Assembly (NCBI GenBank): GCA_021108275.1
Contig: JAIORD010000037.1
Span: forward strand, 124,001 to 188,000
Length of the DNA stretch: 64,000 nucleotides
Direction: 5' to 3'
Origin: Methanococcoides sp.
GTDB taxonomy: Archaea > Halobacteriota > Methanosarcinia > Methanosarcinales > Methanosarcinaceae
Below are positions 8,579 to 17,135 of the stretch, one piece after another (within the stretch, counting starts at the first letter, position 1; every line of letters starts with the position of its first letter). The notes under the pieces are model-generated. The model searched no databases, was not told where the DNA came from, and saw only the letters and a list, made by a program, of their open reading frames with translations. A program made the position numbers and the translations under genes.

Positions 8579-10578
8579 TAGAAGACCTCCATGATCAGCT
8601 TGACCAATATTACCAGTAGTCCGACTCCTGCAACAACTGCTGCTGCATAATCCTGTATAACTCCGGTCTGGAATTTCCTGAGGGAGTCTCCTGCCTCAAT
8701 AAGGAAGGTACTGGTTCCGTTGACAAGCCAATCCAGCATCTTGTCTGAATAGAAGCTTGCAAGTGCAAGACCTTCATAGATGATCTTTACGGAAAAGATC
8801 TCAACAAATATCTGATGCTGATAATATCTGTTATAGAGCAACTTGTAAACAGGATTTTCACTTGATACGATCCTGCTCATGTCAATGACCCTCTTGTTGT
8901 AGATCAGATAAGCGATCACAAGACCTGCAACTGCTACGATCAGAGGCATCCAGAGGATAAGAATGGGTTCAGCACCGTGGTGTGCAGAGATATGATAGCC
9001 ACCAAGTTCTGCAAGTGCATTCATATCAAGATGTTCAAAGTTCGATTTAATGAACTCCATGAACGTACCTCTGGTAAGTGCACCGAAGATCACTGCGAAG
9101 ACACCAAGTGTTGCCAATGGAATTGTCATGGATGATGGGGACTCATGTCCACCATAATCGCTCCTTGGTTTTCCTGTAAAGGTCATGAAGATCAACCTGA
9201 AGATATACAGGGAGGTCAGGAACGCAGCTGTTATAGCGAACAGGTATGGCATCCAATTGCCGGTCTCTGTTGCGAACAGGTACGCATATTCGATTATCGG
9301 ATCCTTACTGAGGAAACCACTGAAACCAATGCTGGTGCCAGGAATACCAAAACCTGCCAATGCAAGTGCTGCTGCGGTCATTGTAGCGAATGTTATAGGC
9401 ATTACTTTACCTACACCACCGAGCTGCCTCATGTCATGTGTACCTACAGCGTGAATAACACTTCCTGCACAGAGGAAGAGCAATGCCTTGAAGAATGCAT
9501 GGTTGATGAGGTGGAACATTGAAACTCCAACAGCCTCTGCACCAATAACTGCACCAAGACCAAGACCAAGCACCATGTAACCAAGCTGACTGATAGTCGA
9601 GAAAGCAAGAACTCTCTTAAGATCGTTCATCACTATACCCATTGTTGCTGCGAACAGTGCAGTGAAAGCACCGAGCATTGCAACGACCATCAAAGTACCA
9701 GGTGCTGCAAGGAACATTGGGAACGTACGTGCTACAAGATAGACACCAGCTGTAACCATTGTTGCTGCGTGGATAAGTGCTGAAACGGTAGTTGGACCTT
9801 CCATTGCATCAGGAAGCCACACATGTAGTGGGAACTGACCTGACTTACCAACCGCACCACCGAAGAACAACAGTGTTACAATGGTCAAATGACTTACTTC
9901 CATACCAAGGATCGTTGAGTTGATCGCAACGAGGTCAGGTATGAACTTGAATATCTCTTCGAACTGAAGGAGATAGACGCCTTCTGGAAGCTTGCCTTCG
10001 AGTATTGCGAATATGTCTGCGAAAAGCAGAACAATACCTGCAAGGAACATGACATCTCCGATTCTGGTGGTCAGGAACGCCTTCTTTGCTGCTGAAGCAG
10101 CTCCAGGCTTGTGGAACCAGAATCCGATAAGCAAGTATGAGCTAAGGCCAACAAGTTCCCAGCAAACGAACAGCTGAAGAATGTTGTCTGAAAGGATCAG
10201 ACCAAGCATTGCTGCTGTGAAAAGTGCGGTCTCTGCAAAGTAACGTGGCTTTGCAGGGTCATGTGACATGTAACCCACAGCATAGATGTGGATGAGCAAG
10301 CTCACAAAAGAGACCATTGAAAGCATTACCGCTGCAAGCGGATCGATCAATATTCCGAGATTGAGTATTGCAAACCAGTGAACAGATTGTGTTACAACAT
10401 GTTCGGGGTTAGCTAACAGACCTGCTGTGATTGAAAGAGAGATCACACAGGATATCGCTATTGCAATGATCGGAATAATTGCACCGCCGGATGGTAACTT
10501 CTTCCCAAGGAAGAAAGTCAGCACAAAGGCGAGTGCAGGGAGTAGTGGTATTAAAAATGCAAGATTTTCCATTGCCAT
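8578..10578 (-). CDS. fpoL: F420H2 dehydrogenase membrane subunit FpoL
   Basis: NuoL homologue, 666 residues from the chosen start, the largest pump subunit. It includes the motif KSGQFPLHVWLPDAMEGPT and the C-terminal extension (DYAAAVVAGVGLL region) that in complex I forms the long lateral helix. The open frame extends to a GTG at 10587, but GAGGTGGT sits just upstream of the ATG at 10578. That start leaves a two-base gap after fpoK and is preferred. Confidence 0.96.
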   Translation of the reverse strand: MAMENLAFLIPLLPALAFVLTFFLGKKLPSGGAIIPIIAIAISCVISLSITAGLLANPEHVVTQSVHWFAILNLGILIDPLAAVMLSMVSFVSLLIHIYAVGYMSHDPAKPRYFAETALFTAAMLGLILSDNILQLFVCWELVGLSSYLLIGFWFHKPGAASAAKKAFLTTRIGDVMFLAGIVLLFADIFAILEGKLPEGVYLLQFEEIFKFIPDLVAINSTILGMEVSHLTIVTLLFFGGAVGKSGQFPLHVWLPDAMEGPTTVSALIHAATMVTAGVYLVARTFPMFLAAPGTLMVVAMLGAFTALFAATMGIVMNDLKRVLAFSTISQLGYMVLGLGLGAVIGAEAVGVSMFHLINHAFFKALLFLCAGSVIHAVGTHDMRQLGGVGKVMPITFATMTAAALALAGFGIPGTSIGFSGFLSKDPIIEYAYLFATETGNWMPYLFAITAAFLTSLYIFRLIFMTFTGKPRSDYGGHESPSSMTIPLATLGVFAVIFGALTRGTFMEFIKSNFEHLDMNALAELGGYHISAHHGAEPILILWMPLIVAVAGLVIAYLIYNKRVIDMSRIVSSENPVYKLLYNRYYQHQIFVEIFSVKIIYEGLALASFYSDKMLDWLVNGTSTFLIEAGDSLRKFQTGVIQDYAAAVVAGVGLLVILVKLIMEVF

Positions 10579-10580
10579 TT

Positions 10581-10883
10581 TTACCACCTCAATATGTTAA
10601 GTTTATCAACATCTATCATATCTCGCATCCTGTAAATTGACATGAGTATTGCAAATCCAATAGCTGCTTCTGCTGCAGCGAGTGCAATGGAGAACAGAGC
10701 AAATACCTGTCCTGTCATATCATCGTTGTAACTTGAGAAGGCAACAAGGTTGATGTTTGCGGAGTTTAACATAAGTTCCACGCACATCAGCATCCTGATA
10801 CCGTTCTTATGAGTCATCAAACCATAGAGTCCTATGGAGAACACGATAGCTGAAAGAGCCAGATACCAATTTAATGGGATCAT
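10581..10883 (-). CDS. fpoK: F420H2 dehydrogenase membrane subunit FpoK
   Basis: NuoK homologue: 100 residues, three membrane helices, with the conserved [17 protein letters not shown] segment including the buried Glu of helix 2 and the Glu in [11 protein letters not shown] of helix 3. Its ATG overlaps the stop of the preceding FpoJ-type gene (TGATG), so translation is coupled. Confidence 0.96.
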   Translation of the reverse strand: MIPLNWYLALSAIVFSIGLYGLMTHKNGIRMLMCVELMLNSANINLVAFSSYNDDMTGQVFALFSIALAAAEAAIGFAILMSIYRMRDMIDVDKLNILRW

Positions 10884-11233
10884 CAGTTATCATCTCCTTT
10901 TGCCATGTATATTGCACCGATCAATGAAGAGAGCAATACTATGGAAAGTATCTCAAATGGAACTACAAAGTCTGTGAATATCAATACACCCAGCGCTTTG
11001 ATGTTACTTTGGTCAGCAATATTCTGTGGAAGCTGATCCACCGTTGTCCATCCAGTACCATATAATGATACAAAGATCACCGCAAGGAACAGAGCTGCGA
11101 TGGTTAACCTGAACATCGTATCAAGGACCCCTCTCAAAGAAGGTGCCTCTATGTCCAGTAACTTTACTATCTGTTTCTTAGGATGGAACTGGTGAATGAA
11201 TGAATCCAGAATTGTTGGACGATCATTGGTCAT
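10883..11233 (-). CDS. fpoJ: F420H2 dehydrogenase, second FpoJ-type subunit (C-terminal half of NuoJ)
   Basis: A 116-residue protein with two membrane helices. Its last part ([29 protein letters not shown]) matches the end of NuoJ, whereas the first half of NuoJ is encoded by the gene just upstream. Methanosarcina species also have two fpoJ-type genes. An upstream GTG at 11242 is possible, but ATG 11233 is preceded by GTGAG and overlaps the upstream gene by 11 bases. The split is ancestral in the family rather than a new frameshift, since both pieces keep starts and sensible ends. Confidence 0.85.
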   Translation of the reverse strand: MTNDRPTILDSFIHQFHPKKQIVKLLDIEAPSLRGVLDTMFRLTIAALFLAVIFVSLYGTGWTTVDQLPQNIADQSNIKALGVLIFTDFVVPFEILSIVLLSSLIGAIYMAKGDDN

Positions 11234-11495
11234 TGTTCTCACGCCCCATTGTTTTCTTAGTCAGCATCACTGCGAACAGTATAAGAACTCCAATTGCTCC
11301 TACATACACAAGGATCTGGACAACACCCAAAAACTGTGCATTCAGCATTATGTAAACAGCGGCTACTGTGAACATAGAGATGATCAGTGCAAGTGCTGCA
11401 CGGACTATATCCCTTGTTACTACTGAAAGGATCGCAAATGAGATCAGTACAAGAGCAACGATCAAGAAAATGATGCCTTCGATTATACCTACCAT
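11223..11495 (-). CDS. fpoJ: F420H2 dehydrogenase subunit FpoJ, N-terminal part of NuoJ
   Basis: A 90-residue, three-helix membrane protein corresponding to the first part of complex I NuoJ (VTRDIVRAALALIISMFTVAAVYIML, followed by VQILVYVGAIGVLILFAVML). An ATG at 11507 would overlap fpoI by 11 bases. The internal ATG at 11495 has GGTGA five bases upstream and just clears the fpoI stop, so it is preferred. Its end overlaps the second FpoJ gene. Confidence 0.88.
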   Translation of the reverse strand: MVGIIEGIIFLIVALVLISFAILSVVTRDIVRAALALIISMFTVAAVYIMLNAQFLGVVQILVYVGAIGVLILFAVMLTKKTMGRENNDQ

Positions 11496-11496
11496 T

Positions 11497-11904
11497 TCAC
11501 TCACCATTCTCCCCTACCGGAATTTCACGTGCTAACATGTCCGGAGTGTACAATAATTCTTCATGAGTCAATCTGATCACACCGGTTGTGTAGACCTTTG
11601 TGCTTGAAAGCGCATCTTTTGGACACTGATCGATACAAAGACCACAGAACATACAGTGGCTAATATCGATAGCAGGGAACCATCTTGTTTTTTCACTGTC
11701 TTTGCTTACCCTTGCCCTTACGATCTTGATCGCACTGTTGGGGCAGGTGTTTGCGCAAATACCACAGCCTATACATTTACTTTTATCAAGTTTTTGAAGC
11801 CCTCTGAACCTGTCAGGTAATTCGGTGGGCACCTCAGGATACCTTCTGGTAATAGGGGGCTTGTAGATATTCTTAACAGCTCTAACAATATTTTTCAATA
11901 CCAT
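11497..11904 (-). CDS. fpoI: F420H2 dehydrogenase iron-sulfur subunit FpoI
   Basis: NuoI homologue, 135 residues. Two 4Fe-4S motifs are complete: Cys44/47/50/54 (CIGCGICANTCP) and Cys84/87/90/94 (CMFCGLCIDQCP). These carry electrons from the FpoF input module (not encoded in this window) towards the FpoB cluster. It lies four bases after fpoH. Confidence 0.97.
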   Translation of the reverse strand: MVLKNIVRAVKNIYKPPITRRYPEVPTELPDRFRGLQKLDKSKCIGCGICANTCPNSAIKIVRARVSKDSEKTRWFPAIDISHCMFCGLCIDQCPKDALSSTKVYTTGVIRLTHEELLYTPDMLAREIPVGENGE

Positions 11905-11908
11905 GGTA

Positions 11909-12943
11909 TCACATTCCCAGGTAAATACCCAGCATTATTGCCCATCCAAGGTTCAATAATGAAAGTGGGAGAAGTCTTTTCCAGCTCAGGTCAACGACCT
12001 GATCGATCCTGAACCTTGGAACAGCCCATCTAAGCATGATGATGGTCAGTATAACGAGAGCGACCTTCAACAGATAGAATAATGTTGGAAGGAAAATTCC
12101 AAGTATCGTGACATTTGTCAGGAATGAAGGGAGGTTCCAGCCACCGAGGAACAAGAGTACAACAAGCATTGAACCAAGAATAAGGTGGATATATTCAGCG
12201 AAGAAACCAAGACCGAATCTCATACCTGTGTATTCTGTGATCCATCCTGCGACCAGTTCTTCTTCAGATTCGTTCTGATCGAAAGGAAGACGACCCATAT
12301 CGGCCATCAATGCAATAAAGAACACGATGAATCCGAGAGGCTGAAGGAATATGAACCAGATCGGGCTCTGTGCCTGTGCTATCTCAACAATGTTCAATGA
12401 ACCTACCATGATCGCTACACTTACTATAGTGATACCGAGTGGAACTTCATATCCGATCATCCTTGCAAAGTTCCTGAAAGCACCAAGAAGTGAATACTTG
12501 TTGTTGGAACTGTATGCATACATGAAAGCACCGATAATAGAAATCGAAGACACTGCTTCAATATAAAGAATACTTATGTCCATTTCTGTACCCACGATAG
12601 GGTACTCGACACCATTGACAAAGACTGCACCGAATGGAATTGCCACAAGCATCAGGAAAACTGAACCCATGAGCACGATAGGTGCTGATACGAACAGTAA
12701 ACGGTCTGCTTTTGATGGAATAAGATCTTCTTTGGTCATCAACTTGATAGCATCGGCCACAAGCTGGAACATACCGAAAGGACCTACATATTTAGGACCC
12801 AGCCTGAACTGAATATCGCCTGATAGTTTACGTTCGAACCAGACAACTACCATTGCACCGCCGAAAACTACACCGATCAGACAAAGACCGATCAGAGTGC
12901 GAACCCAGGGATTGAAAAGAATATCTATAACTTCTGAAGACAT
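11909..12943 (-). CDS. fpoH: F420H2 dehydrogenase membrane subunit FpoH
   Basis: NuoH homologue with about eight membrane helices, forming the quinone (here methanophenazine) site at the arm junction. It contains the conserved acidic loop DQNESEEELVAGWITEYTG. The frame opens at a GTG (12952), but AGGTGATC precedes two ATGs; ATG 12943 gives the best spacing (344 residues) and avoids overlap with fpoD. Confidence 0.95.
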   Translation of the reverse strand: MSSEVIDILFNPWVRTLIGLCLIGVVFGGAMVVVWFERKLSGDIQFRLGPKYVGPFGMFQLVADAIKLMTKEDLIPSKADRLLFVSAPIVLMGSVFLMLVAIPFGAVFVNGVEYPIVGTEMDISILYIEAVSSISIIGAFMYAYSSNNKYSLLGAFRNFARMIGYEVPLGITIVSVAIMVGSLNIVEIAQAQSPIWFIFLQPLGFIVFFIALMADMGRLPFDQNESEEELVAGWITEYTGMRFGLGFFAEYIHLILGSMLVVLLFLGGWNLPSFLTNVTILGIFLPTLFYLLKVALVILTIIMLRWAVPRFRIDQVVDLSWKRLLPLSLLNLGWAIMLGIYLGM

Positions 12944-12948
12944 CATGA

Positions 12949-14073
12949 TCACCTGTCCGCCTCACTCGTACATCCGTCCATACTACCTGCAATTGCAGCC
13001 ACATCGGCAATAGTAGTGCCTTTTATCAGTGGAGGCAATGCCTGCATTGTTGGATATACCGGTCCCCTTATCTTTACACGATATGGTTTGTCTGAACCAT
13101 CTGATACCATATAGAATCCCATTTCTCCACGTGGGTCTTCTACCCTATGGAAAACATCTCCTTCAGGAACCCTCATCACAGGTGTCCTTACACCGTATAA
13201 TGAATCTTCGAAAAAGATAGGGCCGCTTGGCATCTGGTCAAGACATTGTTCTATTATGTACATTGCTTCCAGCATTTCTTCGAGCCTCACATTGATACGG
13301 GCTGCGATGTCGCCGTCAGTAGCTGTACATACTTTGAAATCAAGGTCCTTGTAAACAAGATAAGGCTCATCTTTCCTTATATCGAAAGGAACACCTGTTG
13401 CACGAAGTGCTGGTCCTGATACCCCAAGGTCTCTTGCGGTCTTTGAATCAAGAATACCAACACCGAAACAACGCAATTTGTAGATCTCATCATGATTGAA
13501 CAGTTTTTCGTAATCTGCGATCTGTTCCCTGAGACTTGCGAATACGGCTGCAGATTTCTCCTTGAATCCTTCAGGAAGATCGTCACGTACACCGCCAAAC
13601 CTGAGGAATGTGTGTGTAATACGTGCTCCTGTCACCATGTCCATCAAAGAGAGAATATCTTCCCTTTCCTTGATAGTATACATGAACATTGATACGAAAC
13701 CAATGAACTCACCGAACTCACCCATTCCAAGAAGGTGGCTCTGTAATCTTGACAGTTCTTCAACAATAACCCTGATATACTGGGATTTTTCAGGAACTTC
13801 AATATCTGCAAGTTTTTCAACAGCACCGACATAAGCTTCTTCGTTTGTCATTGCTGTAAGATAGCAGATCCTGTCAACGATAGGTATGCCTTGAAGGTAC
13901 GTTTTGTTTTCTAAGATCTTTTCAATACCCTTGTGAATAAATCCCAACTCGATATCACCATCGACCACGGTTTCACCTTTAAGTTTCAGGTTTAACCTAA
14001 ATGGTCCTGGTTGCATCGGATGTTGAGGTCCAAGGTGAACGATCATTTCTGATGGGCCAACTGTTTCATCCAT
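12949..14073 (-). CDS. fpoD: F420H2 dehydrogenase subunit FpoD
   Basis: NuoD (49-kDa) homologue, 374 residues. The family-typical HLGPQHPMQPGPFRL start and the C-terminal DPRGEMGFYMVSDGS segment are present. The [NiFe]-hydrogenase cysteine pairs are absent, as expected for complex I-type subunits. With FpoB and FpoH it forms the electron acceptor site. Start ATG 14073 lies 11 bases after fpoC. Confidence 0.97.
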   Translation of the reverse strand: MDETVGPSEMIVHLGPQHPMQPGPFRLNLKLKGETVVDGDIELGFIHKGIEKILENKTYLQGIPIVDRICYLTAMTNEEAYVGAVEKLADIEVPEKSQYIRVIVEELSRLQSHLLGMGEFGEFIGFVSMFMYTIKEREDILSLMDMVTGARITHTFLRFGGVRDDLPEGFKEKSAAVFASLREQIADYEKLFNHDEIYKLRCFGVGILDSKTARDLGVSGPALRATGVPFDIRKDEPYLVYKDLDFKVCTATDGDIAARINVRLEEMLEAMYIIEQCLDQMPSGPIFFEDSLYGVRTPVMRVPEGDVFHRVEDPRGEMGFYMVSDGSDKPYRVKIRGPVYPTMQALPPLIKGTTIADVAAIAGSMDGCTSEADR

Positions 14074-14083
14074 ATTTATACCC

Positions 14084-14560
14084 TCACACCAAATTTCTGG
14101 CAGTTCTGTTCGGGAAGCCTTCGTAATCCTTTCTCAAAGGCCAATCTCCCATCAATTCATCTGGAAGGACCAGAGGTTTGAGGTTGGGGTGATTGTTAAA
14201 TTTAACACCGAACAGTTCGTATGTTTCTCTTTCATACCAATTTGCATTCCAATAAACAGGAACAATAGACTCGATCTCCGGAGCATCACGAGGAAGTTTA
14301 ACTTTGATGGTCATTAGAACAGAATGATCATATGAACCAATATGATAGACAACCACGATCTCGTTCCTTTTAGGATAATCTACAGCAGTCTCGCTTGAGA
14401 GATGATCAAATAAAAGTTCATCTTTCATGTACTGACAGACTTCCACGATCTTTTCCGGTTCCAGATAAGCAGAGACTCTGATATCAGAATCCACTTTTGC
14501 ATCCACGAGGGAATCCTGGAACTTATTAACCAATGAATCAATAATGGTTTTTGCATCCAT
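14084..14560 (-). CDS. fpoC: F420H2 dehydrogenase subunit FpoC
   Basis: NuoC (30-kDa) homologue, 158 residues, with the signature YWNANWYERETYELFGV and the DWPLRKDYEG ending typical of the family. It is a peripheral subunit without cofactors. A ribosome binding site AGGTGATC precedes the ATG; the gap to fpoB is 9 bases. Confidence 0.96.
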   Translation of the reverse strand: MDAKTIIDSLVNKFQDSLVDAKVDSDIRVSAYLEPEKIVEVCQYMKDELLFDHLSSETAVDYPKRNEIVVVYHIGSYDHSVLMTIKVKLPRDAPEIESIVPVYWNANWYERETYELFGVKFNNHPNLKPLVLPDELMGDWPLRKDYEGFPNRTARNLV

Positions 14561-14569
14561 GCGATCACC

Positions 14570-15124
14570 TCAATAATCCGTCCCATGGTCCTTCTTGGCC
14601 ATAATCTTCTTCTGAAGCTCAATGAATCCCTGAAGCAGGGCTTCCGGCCTTGGCGGACATCCTGGAATAAAGACATCTATAGGGAACATTTTATCGATGT
14701 TCTGCACTGTGCTGTAAGATTCATAGAAAGGACCGCCACTAATAGAGCAGTCACCCATGCAAATCACCCACTTTGGTGCAGCCATCTGTTCCCAGAGCGT
14801 ATTAAGAGCAGGAAGGTATTTCTTTGTCACATATCCACTAATGATCATGACATCTGCAGCCCTTGGGGAATTACGTGGAATGATACCGAACCTGTCAGTA
14901 TCATAATGTGCACAACCGGTAGCGATCATTTCCACACCACAGCAACCCATTGGCTGGGTCAGGAACCACAGAGAGTTCTTCCTACCCCAGTTAATTATAT
15001 CCTGAGCCTTCGTCTTTTTCAAGAAATCAGTGATAGCCATGGAAGTGGTGGTGATTACACCGGGGATCTCTTCCACGTACCCCTCCTGATTCTCGACTGT
15101 TTCGTTATCGTTTAATTCATCCAT
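14570..15124 (-). CDS. fpoB: F420H2 dehydrogenase subunit FpoB (N2-type cluster)
   Basis: NuoB homologue, 184 residues. All four ligands for the terminal 4Fe-4S cluster are visible: the adjacent Cys61-Cys62 pair in MGCCGVEM, Cys126 in MGDCSISGG and Cys156 in PGCPPRPEAL. Its start overlaps the fpoA coding end by 13 bases, a sign of coupled translation. Confidence 0.97.
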   Translation of the reverse strand: MDELNDNETVENQEGYVEEIPGVITTTSMAITDFLKKTKAQDIINWGRKNSLWFLTQPMGCCGVEMIATGCAHYDTDRFGIIPRNSPRAADVMIISGYVTKKYLPALNTLWEQMAAPKWVICMGDCSISGGPFYESYSTVQNIDKMFPIDVFIPGCPPRPEALLQGFIELQKKIMAKKDHGTDY

Positions 15125-15507
15125 TTAAGAGCACCCTTCTTCCATAAGTATGCATATCCGAACAACAGAACAAAAATGAAGATCAGCATCTCAACGATCG
15201 CTGTTACCATATCGACAGAGGTACCCTGATAGATCATTGCCCATGGGTACAGGAAAAGAACTTCGATATCGAACAAAACAAATGCTATCGCATAAAGATA
15301 ATACTCAACATTGAACTGTATTCGCGCATCTCCTAACGGATCTGAACCACATTCATAGGTCGTGTATTTGTTAGGTGATTTGCTTCTGGGGCTTACCAAC
15401 TTAACCATAGCCATCGTTGCCGGAGGCATCAGAAGCGAAACAACAAGAAACACAGCAACCGGAATGTAACTATTGATAATACTGCTACTATCGATTATTA
15501 CTGACAT
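15112..15507 (-). CDS. fpoA: F420H2 dehydrogenase membrane subunit FpoA
   Basis: First gene of the operon; NuoA homologue with three membrane helices and 131 residues. It contains the family motif YECGSDPLGDARIQFNVEYYLYAIAFVLFDIEVLFLYPW. An archaeal ribosome binding site (AGGTGATTC, minus strand, around 15511-15519) precedes the ATG. Confidence 0.97.
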   Translation of the reverse strand: MSVIIDSSSIINSYIPVAVFLVVSLLMPPATMAMVKLVSPRSKSPNKYTTYECGSDPLGDARIQFNVEYYLYAIAFVLFDIEVLFLYPWAMIYQGTSVDMVTAIVEMLIFIFVLLFGYAYLWKKGALKWMN

Positions 15508-15549
15508 GATGAATCACCTGAAGATTAATAATCGTAGATATAGTATTCT

Positions 15550-15565
15550 CTATATAACTATTTCC
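15550..15565 (-). promoter_or_regulatory. Promoter of the fpo operon (BRE plus TATA)
   Basis: On the minus strand GGAAATAG (BRE-like) is followed directly by TTATATAG (TATA box, 15550-15557). Transcription would start near 15527, leaving a short leader with AGGTGATTC just before fpoA. Spacing is as expected for archaeal promoters. Confidence 0.6.
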
Positions 15566-15751
15566 AAAAAACACACATTCATAACAAAAGATGACTAAAT
15601 ATCAACAGGAGAAGAATAGAAGGACTGTGCGGATTTTGAATAGAAATTCAGCAGAAAAACGCATATTTAAGCTTATTACAAGCACCCAAAGTAAGTATTC
15701 TATAAAATTTAAAAAAGTCAAAGAAAGCAGGAAATACCTGCTTTACAAATA

Positions 15752-16258
15752 TCAGATCATCTTTGGAGAGTAATACTTCTTGACCATTTCGCCACAATTG
15801 GAACAAGTTATCACAAGCCACTCACCCACTTCTTCAGTTTCATACTTATCAAAGATTGAGGAATCACAGCTCGGACAGGTATAATATTCCTTGAAATAAT
15901 AATGATAGAACTGTGGCGTCTCCTCAAGCCAATCAAGCACCTCATGCATTCGTTCAAAATAACGCTGCTTTGAGGGCATCTTACTCTCATGAAGAGCATC
16001 ATCTGCGCGTTCAGAAGCATCTACAGTATACTTGTGTGATTTAGAGAGGATCTTCTTGTAATCACTCACATATCGACTAGTGCTATCAAGATAGTGCAGA
16101 TAGCCTTCATGCGCCTTCGGTTTTGTAGCATCACTCACCGTTTTCATGAAATACTCGCTCATCACGTCTTCCATGATATCGGCACATGAGGTACAGATAT
16201 TATAGCCCTCATATTGCTTGAAATCCTGATCCTTCCCACAGATCACGCATTTTTCCAT
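15752..16258 (-). CDS. Double zinc-ribbon protein of unknown function
   Basis: A 168-residue soluble protein. Cys4/7 and Cys22/25 form an N-terminal treble-clef-like site (EKCVICGKD and NICTSC), and two more CxxC pairs near the C-terminus (CPSC and CSNC) form a second zinc ribbon. The middle is helical and charged. I do not recognise a named family; RNA or DNA binding is possible, but nothing proves it. It is 22 bases downstream of the DUF22-like gene, on the same strand, so co-transcription is likely. A purine/pyrimidine-rich AT segment of about 240 bases separates it from fpoA. Confidence 0.7.
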   Translation of the reverse strand: MEKCVICGKDQDFKQYEGYNICTSCADIMEDVMSEYFMKTVSDATKPKAHEGYLHYLDSTSRYVSDYKKILSKSHKYTVDASERADDALHESKMPSKQRYFERMHEVLDWLEETPQFYHYYFKEYYTCPSCDSSIFDKYETEEVGEWLVITCSNCGEMVKKYYSPKMI

Positions 16259-16280
16259 TTAAAAGCCCCCTTGGATCAGT

Positions 16281-16700
16281 TCATTTTACAAGCATAGGTT
16301 TCATAGCTTCCCTTGTGAACATGATAGGGAAGACATTCAGTACACCAAGCAGGTCCCCTGCCCTAACCTTTCCAGTCTCCTGTCCGAATACATAGGCATG
16401 ATTGATGGTACGCGGACTTTCAACAAGGCAATTCCCTTCCTTTGAAGAGACCTTCAGAACGGAAGCAACTGCATGATAAGTGAACGCACATGGAATTGCA
16501 AGTGTGTCAGCATCCAATGTGACTTCCTTAATTGCGATCTTCTTATATTCGCCAGAACGAAGTTCCAGGTCCTCATCAGATATCACCATCTTCCACTTTG
16601 CGCGGGTGGCGATAGTAAATTCATAAGGCGCAGCCTTGAACTTTTTCGAAACCATTTCACCGTCTTTACGAGCTACTACTTGGATAGTTTCCGTGGACAT
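16281..16700 (-). CDS. DUF22-like archaeal protein
   Basis: A 139-residue soluble protein beginning ETIQVVARKDGEM and containing PYEFTIATRAKWKMV, followed by an all-beta ending (VRAGDLLGVLNVFPIM). This pattern matches my memory of the archaeal DUF22 family, whose function is unknown. The start ATG has TGGTGATATA upstream. A TATA box and a perfect palindrome lie just upstream, so it may be under specific control. Confidence 0.65.
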   Translation of the reverse strand: MSTETIQVVARKDGEMVSKKFKAAPYEFTIATRAKWKMVISDEDLELRSGEYKKIAIKEVTLDADTLAIPCAFTYHAVASVLKVSSKEGNCLVESPRTINHAYVFGQETGKVRAGDLLGVLNVFPIMFTREAMKPMLVK

Positions 16701-16730
16701 TATATCACCAGAGTATAATCGGACATATTA

Positions 16731-16740
16731 CTATAAAAGG
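16731..16740 (-). promoter_or_regulatory. TATA box for the DUF22-like gene
   Basis: On the minus strand CCTTTTATAG lies about 35 bases upstream of the ATG at 16700, giving a very short leader that contains GGTGAT. Spacing suits an archaeal core promoter. Confidence 0.45.
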
Positions 16741-16744
16741 ATTG

Positions 16745-16760
16745 TCATTATTGATAATGA
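16745..16760. promoter_or_regulatory. Palindromic operator candidate
   Basis: TCATTAT-TG-ATAATGA is a perfect inverted repeat with a 2-base centre, placed immediately upstream of the TATA box of the DUF22-like gene. The right half reads on into GATAATGATAATT, which looks like Fur-type metal-regulator boxes. It may be a binding site for a metal-dependent or other dimeric regulator; this is inference from symmetry and position only. Confidence 0.35.
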
Positions 16761-16973
16761 TAATTAGAGTACATTGCTAAATACAAAACAGACCAACAAA
16801 AAAACTATACGCCCACACATAATAGTACAATAAAGATAGAACGCATCAGTATTAATACGTTGCTTATGTTACCAGACGCACATAAGATAAATAATAGGGA
16901 TCACACTTCCCAAATTAGAACAAAATACTTTTACTATTAAGGAACTAAAAGAACTCCAACTCGAGGAAGATTC

Positions 16974-17135
16974 ATGAAGATCAACGACAACTGTGTTGGA
17001 TGCGGCCAATGTACAGCATTTTGTAAAATAGATGCAATCATCGTAAAAAGTAAGGCACACATCACCGATGCATGTGTAAATTGTGGCGTATGTGCAGCAT
17101 ATTGCCCCATGAAAGCGATTGAGGCAGATGAATGA
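16974..17135 (+). CDS. Small 2[4Fe-4S] ferredoxin, partner of the downstream flavoprotein
   Basis: A 53-residue protein. It has two complete 4Fe-4S motifs: Cys7/10/13/17 (CVGCGQCTAFC) and Cys34/37/40/44 (CVNCGVCAAYCP). The ATG at 16974 follows CGAGGAAG. The stop overlaps the start of the next gene (ATGA, 17132-17135), so the ferredoxin and the FAD protein are translationally coupled and probably act together, the ferredoxin supplying low-potential electrons. Confidence 0.9.
   Translation: MKINDNCVGCGQCTAFCKIDAIIVKSKAHITDACVNCGVCAAYCPMKAIEADE

Noticed and set aside
5645-15507. Several open frames of 60-110 codons on the opposite strand of the fpo operon
   Set aside because: They lie inside highly conserved complex I genes, have no ribosome binding sites and look like translations of membrane-helix codons in other frames.
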